DNA from: Chenggangzhangella methanolivorans
GTDB lineage: Bacteria; Pseudomonadota; Alphaproteobacteria; Rhizobiales; Methylopilaceae
Assembly (NCBI RefSeq): GCF_019797865.1
Contig: NZ_CP081869.1
Span: forward strand, 3,982,501-4,046,500
Direction: 5' to 3'
Length of the DNA: 64,000 nt
Under the pieces are notes generated by a model. That model was not told the DNA's origin. It worked only from the letters and a program-made list of their open reading frames with translations, and searched no databases. The translations under genes and the position numbers were made by a program. Below, piece after piece: positions 35,191 to 45,075 of this stretch (the first letter of the stretch is position 1; the number at the start of each line of letters is the position of its first letter).

Positions 35191-36066
35191 TCAGGCTGAA
35201 TGCGTCTTTTTCCAGTTCCGATAGATGTCGCCGAGCTGGTCCGCGAGATAGGCGGCGAATTCCGGGGCAGCCGCAGTCTCGAACCGAAATGTCGTGGCGC
35301 TCTTCGTTGCTTTGATCGATCCGATGGGGTCGTCGTCCACCACAATGTCGGTCGCTCCAGCCACGCCTAGTCGAACTGGCTGAAGGCGTTCGAGGAGCTC
35401 TGAAAATCGCTCGTCGCTGTAGAGCGTCTGGAACATTTTCGACTTGGCGAAAGAGCGAGCTTTCTTGAGACCGTCAGGCGCTTCGAGGCAGGCGATGAGC
35501 GCCTCCCAACGTTGACGACCGGCTTTCGGAGCGGGCCCGATCGCTTCAAGCAGCTCTCTCGGCGCCCGCGAGGCGATCGAAATCAGTCGGGAGAGGTCGG
35601 CTTTGTCGACGATCAGGGCGCTCATGATCGTCTGTCGATCGAACCCTCGTTGTTCGAGCCGCATCGCGAACAGGGCGCGCTCGATGAAAGACAGATCCTT
35701 GCGGGCGGCGTTCTCCTGACCTTGAGCGACGACCAGTTCGACGTCGGACAGGGTTCGCACGATCGCACTGACCTTCGTCCCGAGCGCCGACGCCGCAGCT
35801 AGCCGACGGTGGCCGTAGACCGCCTGAAATCGTCCCGAGTGCTCTGGATGGGGCCGAACGAGGATCGGAGCCTGCTGGCCGTTCTGTCGAATGAACTCGA
35901 CGAAGTCGAGATCCTGATCGAGCGTCAGCCTATCCGACACGAATGAGGGATCGATGACTTCGGGAGCGAGTTCGATCACCTCCGCCATTGGCGGCGTCGG
36001 CAGCTTTGCAGGCTTTGGCGAGCGCGCCGGTGCCTTCGAAGCGTGTGCTCGGGGATCTGCTGCCAT
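35191..36066 (-). CDS. repB: RepB/ParB-family partition protein
   Basis: A partition protein of about 291 residues. The ParB nuclease-like N-terminal domain shows FRVYGHRR-type sequence (FQAVYGHRRLAAASALG), then ENAARKDLSFIERALFAM, and a central helix-turn-helix (FDRQTIMSALIVDKADLSRL), as in RepB of repABC replicons. The frame is open from 36108 with a TTG, but that would start inside the parS palindromes. The ATG at 36066 (MAADPRAHASK) is preferred. No parA/repA is adjacent; a broken parA lies 17 kb away. Confidence 0.85.
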   Translation of the reverse strand: MAADPRAHASKAPARSPKPAKLPTPPMAEVIELAPEVIDPSFVSDRLTLDQDLDFVEFIRQNGQQAPILVRPHPEHSGRFQAVYGHRRLAAASALGTKVSAIVRTLSDVELVVAQGQENAARKDLSFIERALFAMRLEQRGFDRQTIMSALIVDKADLSRLISIASRAPRELLEAIGPAPKAGRQRWEALIACLEAPDGLKKARSFAKSKMFQTLYSDERFSELLERLQPVRLGVAGATDIVVDDDPIGSIKATKSATTFRFETAAAPEFAAYLADQLGDIYRNWKKTHSA

Positions 36067-36094
36067 CGACCCGGTCCTATCGCGCGCCTTCGCA

Positions 36095-36126
36095 GTTGGG
36101 AGCTCCAACTGTTGGGAGCTCCCAAC
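36095..36126. promoter_or_regulatory. parS-like palindrome pair upstream of repB
   Basis: GTTGGGAGCTCCCAAC at 36111-36126 is a perfect 16-bp palindrome and matches the repABC parS pattern GTTNNNNGCNNNNAAC. A second copy at 36095-36109 lacks one C (GTTGGGAGCTCCAAC). They lie 29-60 bp upstream of the repB start, so they may serve both as centromere and as operator. Confidence 0.7.
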
Positions 36127-36349
36127 TCTGGCATCCTACCGTAGCGACTGTCGCTTTTCCGTTTCGGTTCCAGCAAGGAGTTCGCCGACTCCGAGACGCT
36201 GCAACTCGGCGACGCTCCCGCGGATCGATCCTGACCCTCAGCGTCCTCGTGCCTTGCCGGGGTTCTGGCTAGGCTTCGCTCTACGACGTGAACGGATTGC
36301 CCCCGGAAAATGACGCTCGGGGTAGTTGCGTAGCGTTCGGCGCCGGGCG

Positions 36350-37987
36350 ATGATTTTGCAGAGCGTGATCAGAATGGTGACCTGGCGAGACGGTGGACGG
36401 GCGATCCTTGCGCATGCGAGACGGGCTGCAAAGGAGGTAGAGCCTTCTTGCAGAACCGACGCGGCGCGGGTGGCTCTCGTTCGCGATCTCCTTCGGGCTC
36501 GGGCAGGGACCGACGAGTTTTCGGGGCTTGCCCGCACTCTCTCGACGCTGGCGATCGACGAGCGCCACTACTGGGCGGGTGTTTTCTACACGCTCCTGCT
36601 CCCGGCGGAGCTACGACGCGAGCAGGCGGCCTATTTCACTCCGCCCTATCTTGCGTCGGCGGTTCTCAACCTGGCCGTGGAATACGGTTTCGACCTGAAG
36701 TCTGGGGCGGTCCTCGATCCAGCCGCCGGCGGCGCGGCGTTTTTGTCGACGGTCGCGGCGCGAATGACGTCCTACGGCTCCGATCCGAACGATGTCATGA
36801 CGCGGCTTTCTGGCGTGGAGATCGACCCAGGCCTGGCCGAAATTTCGCGCGCGCTGATTGCTGAACGTCTCGGCCTTGGAGCGCGCGCCTCGATCGACGT
36901 TTCGGTCGGCGACGCATTGCGCCGCGACTGGGAACCCAAATTCGACCTGGTGATCGCCAACCCGCCTTACGGCCGCGTCAGGCCGGCTGCGCTGCTTGGC
37001 GAACATTGGAAGAAGGTCGCCCACAGCGGCAACATCAACAAATACGCCCTGTTTGTAGAATTGTGCCTGCGGGCCGCAAAGCCCGGATCGCTGACGGCGC
37101 TGGTCATTCCGTCGAGCTTTCGAACCGGCCCCCTCTACACGAAGCTTCGCGGCTTTCTGCGAGATGAGGCGCAGGTGCTGTGCGTCGCCGATGTCGGCCC
37201 TCGCGACGAGGTCTTCGCCGATGTGGCTCAGGACGTCAGCGTATTGCTGCTGCAGAAGGCCGGCGATCTCCAACAATCCGACACGCGGTTCTGCGCCATC
37301 AGCGCCTCGGCCGGCGTCACCGATATCGGCGCCTACGCGCTTCCCCAGGATCGCGAAGATCCCTGGCCATGCCCGACCCTGAACCTGATGCCGCGGGGCG
37401 GGGCGACCATCGCCGACTACGGCGTTATGGCGAGGGCGGGCTACTTCGTCTGGAATCGCGAGGGCGAACGACTCCGGGAGTCGGGTGAGGCGGACGCTTA
37501 TCCGCTGATTTGGGCCAAGAACGTAAAGCCGGGCAGCCTCTGTCAGCCATTGGGCAAGACCGGCAAGGGAACGAACTTCGTATCGTTTTCGGCGCATTCG
37601 CCGTCGATCGTTCGTCAGCCGGCGGCCGTGCTCCAGCGAACGACCAACAACAAGCAGCCTCGGCGTCTTGTGGCGGCGGTGGTCGATCCGGCCGTCTATG
37701 CGCGATGGGGCGGCTTCGTTTCGGAAAACCACACCATCGTTCTGATCGGCGAGCGACAGAGCGACGTGGCCCTCGTCTGCGAACTCCTCAACACCGCTGC
37801 GGCCGACGCGCGCTACCGCGCCCTGTCCGGAACGTCGGCCATCTCGGTGCAACTGCTGAGGATGCTGGATCTGCCTTCGCCAGATCGTCTGCTTGCGGCG
37901 AAGAAGCTGCATGCCGATCCGGAACGAGCAGCAGTCCTGGCCTACGAGGGATCAATCCCTCAAACCGCGGATCGCCATGTCGCGTGA
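36350..37987 (+). CDS. N6-adenine DNA methyltransferase of a DISARM-like system
   Basis: A 545-residue Eco57I/N6-type adenine methyltransferase. An FTP-like box (AAYFTPPYLASAVL) comes first, motif I is VLDPAAGGAAFLSTV near residue 123, and the catalytic motif IV is NPPYGR at residue 204. A target-recognition region fills the C-terminal half. Starts at 36350 or 36374 are both possible; neither has a good ribosome site. It overlaps the next gene by 11 bases and leads a run of coupled genes ending in drmA and drmB. It probably marks host DNA to protect it from that system. It is much shorter than typical DrmMI. Confidence 0.85.
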   Translation: MILQSVIRMVTWRDGGRAILAHARRAAKEVEPSCRTDAARVALVRDLLRARAGTDEFSGLARTLSTLAIDERHYWAGVFYTLLLPAELRREQAAYFTPPYLASAVLNLAVEYGFDLKSGAVLDPAAGGAAFLSTVAARMTSYGSDPNDVMTRLSGVEIDPGLAEISRALIAERLGLGARASIDVSVGDALRRDWEPKFDLVIANPPYGRVRPAALLGEHWKKVAHSGNINKYALFVELCLRAAKPGSLTALVIPSSFRTGPLYTKLRGFLRDEAQVLCVADVGPRDEVFADVAQDVSVLLLQKAGDLQQSDTRFCAISASAGVTDIGAYALPQDREDPWPCPTLNLMPRGGATIADYGVMARAGYFVWNREGERLRESGEADAYPLIWAKNVKPGSLCQPLGKTGKGTNFVSFSAHSPSIVRQPAAVLQRTTNNKQPRRLVAAVVDPAVYARWGGFVSENHTIVLIGERQSDVALVCELLNTAAADARYRALSGTSAISVQLLRMLDLPSPDRLLAAKKLHADPERAAVLAYEGSIPQTADRHVA

Positions 37988-40729
37988 TTGGGATGACCGC
38001 AGGCGCGACAAGCGCGTCGGGCTGCAGGAGCGCCGCGACCGCCAGCAGGCGTCGGCCGACCTGAAAAGCCAGCTCGCCCGGCAGATGGCGGAGACCGCCG
38101 CCAAGCGAACGGCCGCAGTGATGCTGCCGCCGCGCCCGAGCAGGGATGTCGATCTCTATCTCGACGCGCTTGGCCGGCTCCCGCTGCATCAGGTCGGAGC
38201 GCAGCAGCCGCTGGAAGTCGCGGTCGCCTATCGCAAGCTCGTTTCGCTCATCGCCAGAGCGGCGAGCGAAGGCGGCCGTCGCACCGTGATGTTCTGGCCT
38301 GCTGCGGAGTTTTCGCTGGCGGCCGGCGCGGTCCTGACATGTCTGGCCGACAGCCTGGCTTCGACTCCGATCGAGGTCGTCCACGACGGAAGGCGATTTC
38401 GGGCGCTGTCCACTCCGATCGGCATGCGGGCGCTGCTCTATCCTGCAGCGAACACGATCCACCGACCGCTCAAGGACGTCTACGCCGACAAGACGACGAT
38501 CGAACGCTGTCACACCCAACATCACGTCAGGGCCATTCGGCAGACCGGCGAGGGGGCTTGGGTGGACTATCATCAGACGCTGTCGCGCGTGAAGACGCTC
38601 ACGGGCAGAGCGCGAGACGGCAAGGTCTACGACGAATTCCGCCACCCCAGCCTCGACGAAGTGGTCGCAAGCGGCCCGCTCCAGGGACCTGTTCCTAACC
38701 ACGGTCATCTGCTCTGGAACGTCCGCACCAAGACGGACTTGGGCGATCACACCCGGACCGGTCTGGCCGACGATCCCAAGGCCGCGCCCTACTTCTGTTT
38801 CTCGCTGCGGGCCGACGACGCGGCTGGCGTGCGAGCGACCGCCTCGACCCTTCCGCTCGACGTGCTGCTTCTCGACCTGACCCGGCTTGGCCGTATGAGG
38901 CTCGGCCTGAACTGGCGTCAGAGGGTCAAAGACCTCACCACCAGGATCGAGACGGCATATCGCGGCATCGGGGTCCTGGCTCTTACCGACGATCCCTGGT
39001 CATTCGACGCGGTCCGCTTCGACGCCCTCGCGATCGAAACGAAGTCGCGCCCCAGGGTCAGGCGCGACCCCTGTCCGTCGGAGGTGGTGTTCGCTGCGCA
39101 CAGCGCCATCGCAGCTTCGGGGACTACGCCGCCGGCTCAATGGAGGGGATGCGAGCGCGTCTTTGTCGAAGGCTATGGCGGCGACCTCGTCAACGAGGTC
39201 GAGCGGCTTCGAGCTTTGGCGGCGAAGGCGACCGAAGCCAATGATCTGCGTGGAGCCGAGACCGCGCGCCAGGTGATCGGCAGGCTTCGCAGGGCGGCGT
39301 CGCTGCCAGCGTCGCTCGGCGCCTTCAGCGAGTACGTACGCGAGGAGATGGGGTCAGCGGTGGCGGCCGAGCAGGTGGCGGCCTACCGGATCACGACGCA
39401 GGTCGCCGAACTGAGCGAGCCGGGAAGCCCCTTGTCGCAACTCGCGTTCGAAGACCTCAACGCTTCGATATCCGGCGCTCGCGCGCTCCAGGAAAAAGTC
39501 GAGCGGACGACGCCAATGTCGTCGCTGGTCGAAACGGCGGCGCGGCGGTTTCTCGGATCGAGTTCGAAATGCCTGTTTGTCTTCCGGAGCGACCTGATCG
39601 CGGAGGTCGCTTACGACGATCTCGTCTCGCGCATCCCGGAACTCGAACCACGCATCGAAAGCGGGATGATCCACTTCACCGATGTTCCAGGCGCGCTCGA
39701 CATCGCCAGCCTGCCGGACGGGGAGCGCAACCAGTTCTACAGGATGATCCTGGTCGGACCCACGCGGGCTCAGTTGCTGGGTTGGATGACGAAGCCCTGG
39801 CTTCCAAAGGAAATGCTTGTCCTGCTGGATCTGGACACCATGCGCGCCGTCAGCCGGGACGCGCAGCGACTGGCGCAATACGAAGAGTTCGAGCCCTTTC
39901 AACCGAGGCTGAGACGCCTCGCCCAGAAAACGCTCGAAACCTCTTCACAGCTGGGGGGGCTCCAATCAGGCTCGATAATCTCGAGACGCCGCCCGAGGAC
40001 ATCGAGGTCCCCATAGGCTCGGTCGTGGACCTCGCCGGACCGTCCCGCTCCCTGCGGGATCTCGTGGAGTTCACGCTCTCGAACGATCTCAGGTTGATCG
40101 CTCGCCGTCGAACTCGACTTGTCTCGAAATTGCCGAGCCATTCGCTCGTCAGCTACGGCGAGATCGAGGCGTCCAATGTCGACGTCGGCGATGAGATCTG
40201 CGTGATGGGGCAGGCGTTCGTCGAGAAGATGCGGCCGCTTCTCAACATTTCGGCTGTCGCGGCAGAAGAGATCCTGACCTACCACAGCCTCGTGCGTGAG
40301 AGGTTCGCCGGACTGGAAGGCGCGACCAGCGCCGCCAAGCAGCGCGTTCTCGCGGACAGGATGGGAGGGCCGCGTGTCGAGCTCGCCAACATCCGCTACT
40401 GGGTCACGCTGGACGACGAGACCAGCAAGGCGTTGCACGACGTGACGCCCCGCGCGCCGCGGGATCTCGAGACATTCCTGCGTTTCATGGCGGCTTTGGG
40501 CGTGTCCGAAGGCGTCGCGCGCAGGTTCTGGGCCTGGGCCGTCATCGCGCAACGTTCGGTACGGCAGCGCGTCGGAGTGGCGCTCTACGACGCCTACCGC
40601 AACATCCTCGTGGATCCTCACGGCGTCGACGCCGCCCATCCCGAGCGGCTATCCGGCATCAAGGCTGTGCGCTCCGCCGCCGAACACTTCGTCGCCAGAG
40701 TCACCGATCGCCGGGAGTTTCGAGGATGA
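37977..40729 (+). pseudogene. Large DISARM-associated protein of unknown function (one frameshift)
   Basis: About 918 residues after repair. The frame breaks at 39950-39960 within a run of seven G, fitting one missing G. There is no Walker A motif. Two strands resemble the layout of helicase motifs II and III without their catalytic residues: PLDVLLLDLTRLGRMRLG, then GIGVLALTDDPWS. The C-terminal part is helical. It sits exactly between the methylase and drmA and overlaps both. It could correspond to DrmE, the uncharacterised subunit of class 2 DISARM, or be a new component. Confidence 0.6.
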
Positions 40730-43700
40730 GCGACGGCTATTCCGCCGCGCAGCTGCGGGCGATCGACCCGGAGGTCAAGGAAGCGGTCTGCGACGCCCTG
40801 GCGAACCTCGTCGTCGACCGCGTCTCGGGAGCCGACGCCGAGGGCAGGGTCATATTCGGTCGCTCTCCGCGCCGCGCGATCGTGTCAGGTCAGCTGCTGC
40901 CGCGTTTCAACGACGGCGATAATCCGCAGGACGAGACCTCCGACATCAGGATCGCGGCGATCGGGCTGGACTTCACTGTGCGATCCGGCGTCGAGGGAAA
41001 CCTGACGGTCAGGCCTCGCGCATCTGTCTATGTCAGGGCGCTTCCGAGCTGGCAGGAGCTGCAGGATCCGCGTAACGGCCTTGAGATCGATTTTCGGCTG
41101 AGGGCGGCGATACAGGCCGACATCGACCAGACCATCCGCACGCGTCGACAGGAGCTGTTTGCAGCGCAGGGGCTCCAAAGCCCTGCCTGGCGTGACCTGA
41201 GCGAGACCGACCGGGCGGGGATCCGCGGGCGACGCGCGGCCATTCAAGAGCAGGTGCGGATCGAGGCCTACAGACGCCATCGCATCGAGCTTGTCCGAGG
41301 CGATCTGGAGGCCGAGGCGACCGTTCCGGCGCAAGACGGCCCGGACGTTGAAGCTGCGCCACCGGAACAGGACGCCGAGCCGCGCCCGCAGATAGCGGCT
41401 CTACTGCGTTCGCAGCGGCTCATTCCCTATGAGCACATCGATCCAGCGCCTCTCCCCGGAAAATGGATCCGCGTTCCCTTGGCGCTGCCGGAAGGGACGA
41501 TGCCGCTGGCCGTTGACGATGCGGCCTTCACGGCGAGCGTCGAAGCCTATGGTGAGCAACTGCGGTTGGCGGCCGCCGCCAGCGTTGCTGCCTGGCTCGG
41601 GTCTGAAGAGGGAGGCAGAAGCACCTGGCGCAACGTCGCCATCCGTCCTGGCGACGCGCAGAGCGAAGCGACCTATGGCGCTTTTCTCGCCGCTGTACGC
41701 GGCCAGAACATCAATCCAGCCGACGTCGCACCTGATCTGACGCAGCTGACCTTCACCGCAGAACGGCAACGGGACTTCCTCGACCCGAGCGTCGCTTCCT
41801 ACAGGCTCACTCTCGACAATCGGGCGCAGGAGCCGCCCATTCGCCAAGCCCTGAAGCGATGCCATGCTTGTTCGGCTGCTCGCTCGAAGTCACCCTTCCC
41901 CGGTCGGCCCATGTTCCGCTTCAGCTCGATCGGGTCGAGCCGTCGTATCGGTTTCGCCACTTCCTCCAGTATCCCGCGATCGGACTGAATTGCGGCGTCG
42001 AGGCCCGGAGCGAGGTGGAGAGCATCTCGCTCTCGACGACATGGGCTCCGCGTTCGTCCAGCCGCGCATCCGTCCGCGTGGGGCGGACGTGCCGACCGAA
42101 TTCGCGCGACTGGCCGACCGGCGTTTTTGCGTCGGCGACCTGCTTGCGCTGCCGGCGGCCTATGTCGCCTGGGTACGGGACACGTCAGCAGCCTGAGCAG
42201 TCAGGTCAGGGAAGGGCTCTCGGCCGAGGACGCAGACATCGAGTCCGAACGGTTGGCGGTCGACGAAGCAGGTCAGCTCGCTGAGGCCGGATTTACCAGG
42301 CGCGGAGTCGAACTCCTAATCGAGGCGCAGGAAGCCTCGCAGAGGCTGGCGAGCGCGCCTGCGGGAGCCGAGGCTGCCGAGCTTCGCTTACGCGCCGCGC
42401 CCTATGAAGGCTGGCTGTTGATGAACCGCGCCTTCCTCGAGCGCGATGGTTCCGATCCGACCAGGGGGTGGCGCCTGTTTCAGCTGGCGTTCGTGCTCGC
42501 CCATATTCCCACGCTTGCTTCCCGCATGCCGGAATACCGCAGCTACCACGACGCCCGGCTCGATGAGGACACCGTCAGCCTCCTCTATTTCCCGACGGGC
42601 GGCGGTAAGTCGGAGGCGTTCTATGGAACACTGCTGTTCGGGCTGTTTCTCGATCGACTGCGTGGCAAAAGCCGCGGCGTTTCAGTTCTGATCCGCTATC
42701 CGTTGCGGCTGCTGACGCTCCAGCAGGCGCAACGTCTCCTTCGTTTGCTGGTGAACGCCGAACTCATCCGTCGCAGGGAGAATATCGGGAGCTGGCCGTT
42801 CGAAATCGCTTCTGGGTGGGCGCGTCGAACACGCCCAATCGATACTCGGCCATCCCCGCAGATGTGCCGCTCGCCGATGACGCCGAGCATCCGGACGACG
42901 CCCGCCTCGAAGAAGGCGCTAACGAAACAGACCGTCTGCGCGAACGAGGTCAGCGCTATCGCGATCTCCGGACGGCCTACGACAAGGTCCCGAACTGCCC
43001 CTGCTGCGGGTCATCGACTGGGCTTCGGCGCTTCGAGGCCGAGGGGCCGACGGCCGAGCGCCTTGCGATCATCTGTTTTGACCGCACCTGCATCTGGAAC
43101 CGCGCTCATGGCCGCCTGACGCCGCTCCCGTTCCTGCTGACAGACGACACGATCTATGCGCGCGCGCCCTCGGTCCTTCTCGGCACGATCGACAAGCTCG
43201 CCATGCTGGGACAGCACACCGACACAATCGCCAAGGTCCTGGGCATGTTCGGCCTTGCCCGCTGGATAGGGCCAACCGGACATCTCCATAATCCGCGCAG
43301 GACGGAAACCTCAGGGACGGCCCGGATCGAGGTGGATACGAGCCGGTTTTTCCCTCCTACCGAAACGGGCGGCGGGTTTTCGTCGACCCCTTTCCCTCGC
43401 TCATCATCCAGGACGAAGCCCATCTCCTGGAGGAAAGCCTCGGCACCTTCAGTGGGCTTTTCGACACGTTGCTGGAGCACGTTTTCCAGCAGATCGCCAC
43501 GGCGGCGGGCGTGGAGCTGGGGCTCTCGCGCGGCTGGGCCGAGAGCGGCCTGGGACCAGCCCGTATGCCTAAGGTGATCGCGGCGACCGCCACGATCTCC
43601 GATCCGGATCGCCAGATCGAGGTGCTCTATCAACGGCGGGCGCTACGGTTCCCGTATCCCGGCCCGGACATCTACCACTCGTTCTTCGCAGAGCCTACTC

Positions 43701-45075
43701 CGCCTCCCGGAGCCAACCCGGACCGTCTGCGGGTAGCTCAGGAACTACGGTCCTGGGAGGCGCCTGAGGCGACCTCACCCTGGATGAGGCTTTACGTCTC
43801 GCTGATGACCAACGACGCCACGCACACCGTCACGTCGGTACAGGTGCTGGGTGTCTTCCATACCTTGATCAGCGGTCTTTGGGCGGAACTCGCTGCGGAT
43901 GAAACGCGTCATGCGGCTGTCGAGCGGATCCGGTCAGCGATCAGCCCCGGCCGCGCCGGCGACTGGCGACGCGCTGCGATCGACCGGTGCCTCAGCCAGG
44001 AGCGAAGCGAGGACGTGCTCGCCGTCATCGATCTTCACCGGATCGCGCTGGCCTACGTGACGAACAAGAAGGGCGGCGACCAGATCATGGACGCCCTGGA
44101 CGCCGCAGTCCGCCTCGGACATCGAGCGGCCGGAATTTCGCTGGAGCGCTTCGACAGTCGTCTCATATCCGGCGGTGTCGACATGAAGGACATCCAGACC
44201 GTAATGGGCGATGCGGAGCGGAGCTTCGAAGGGCGAGCGTATCCGCCCTCGACGACCTCGTGCGAAACATCGTGGCGACGTCCGCAATCAGTCACGGCGT
44301 CGACGTCGACCGCTTCAACAGCATGTTCTTCGCAGGCCTGCCGTCCGACATCGCCGAATACATCCAGGCCTCGAGCCGTGTGGGACGAACGCATGTGGGC
44401 TTCGTCTTCCTCCTGCCGACGCCGCAAAGCCGGCGGGACCGCTATGTGGTCGAAACCCACGACATCTTCCATCGCTTCCTCGAGCGCATGATCGCGCCGC
44501 CCGCCGTGGAGCGCTGGGCGGAGAATGCGATCCGGCGGGTGTTCGCCTCGTTCATCCAGACCTGGGCGATGACGAAGGAAGCGCTGGAGTTCGTCCGCCA
44601 GCCAGACAACGTCAAGGACGCGGCGCGGCAGTACGATTTCGTGCAGCGTCTGAGGTCTGACGCAAGGCGCGACCCGATCGCCTTTCTGGACGAACTCGGC
44701 GGCTTCATCCGGCGGTCGACCGGCTTTGACGGTCGGGGCCGCGACCATGTCGGAAGCCCGGTCTACGCTGAGCCTTATCGGATCCTCGTCGACCAGTCCG
44801 CCGACCAGTTCTCGCGCGCCATGCAGGCCCAGGCGACCGAGGGGCGGCTCCGCGACTACTGGAACGACCAGACGGCCGTCCTGCGAAAGCCGATGACCTC
44901 TCTGCGCGACGTCGACGAGGTCGGGCTGATCGTGGGCTCGACCCACGATCCGGTAGCGCGGACGAGGAGCACGAGGGTTGATCTGGGCGCTCTGGCCCGG
45001 GTCATGCGGTCGATCCGCAGTCAACGCGGTGCCGGGGCGGAAACAGACGGCGAACGAGATGGAGACAACCCGTGA
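40726..45075 (+). pseudogene. drmA: DISARM helicase DrmA (about six frameshifts)
   Basis: About 1,450 residues after repair. The N-terminal 480 residues are unassigned (IVSGQLLPRFNDGDNPQDET near residue 55 resembles DrmA starts). The helicase follows: Walker A-like YFPTGGGKSEAFYGTLL, RYPLRLLTLQQAQRL, a zinc-like NCPCCGSS, DEAH box IIQDEAHLLEESLG, AATATI (motif III), then motifs V-VI ISHGVDVDRFN and QASSRVGRT. The frame steps near 41855, 42015, 42175, 42812, 43375 and 44232, each consistent with one lost base, which points to read errors. It overlaps the unknown gene and drmB by 4 bases each. Confidence 0.8.

Noticed and set aside
39940..39965. Programmed frameshift at the seven-G run in the DISARM unknown gene
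   Set aside because: No stimulatory structure or known precedent was seen, and similar one-base losses occur in many unrelated genes in the window; a read error is simpler.
37977..40729. A DrmD/SNF2 helicase
   Set aside because: There is no Walker A or DEAH motif in either frame of the gene.
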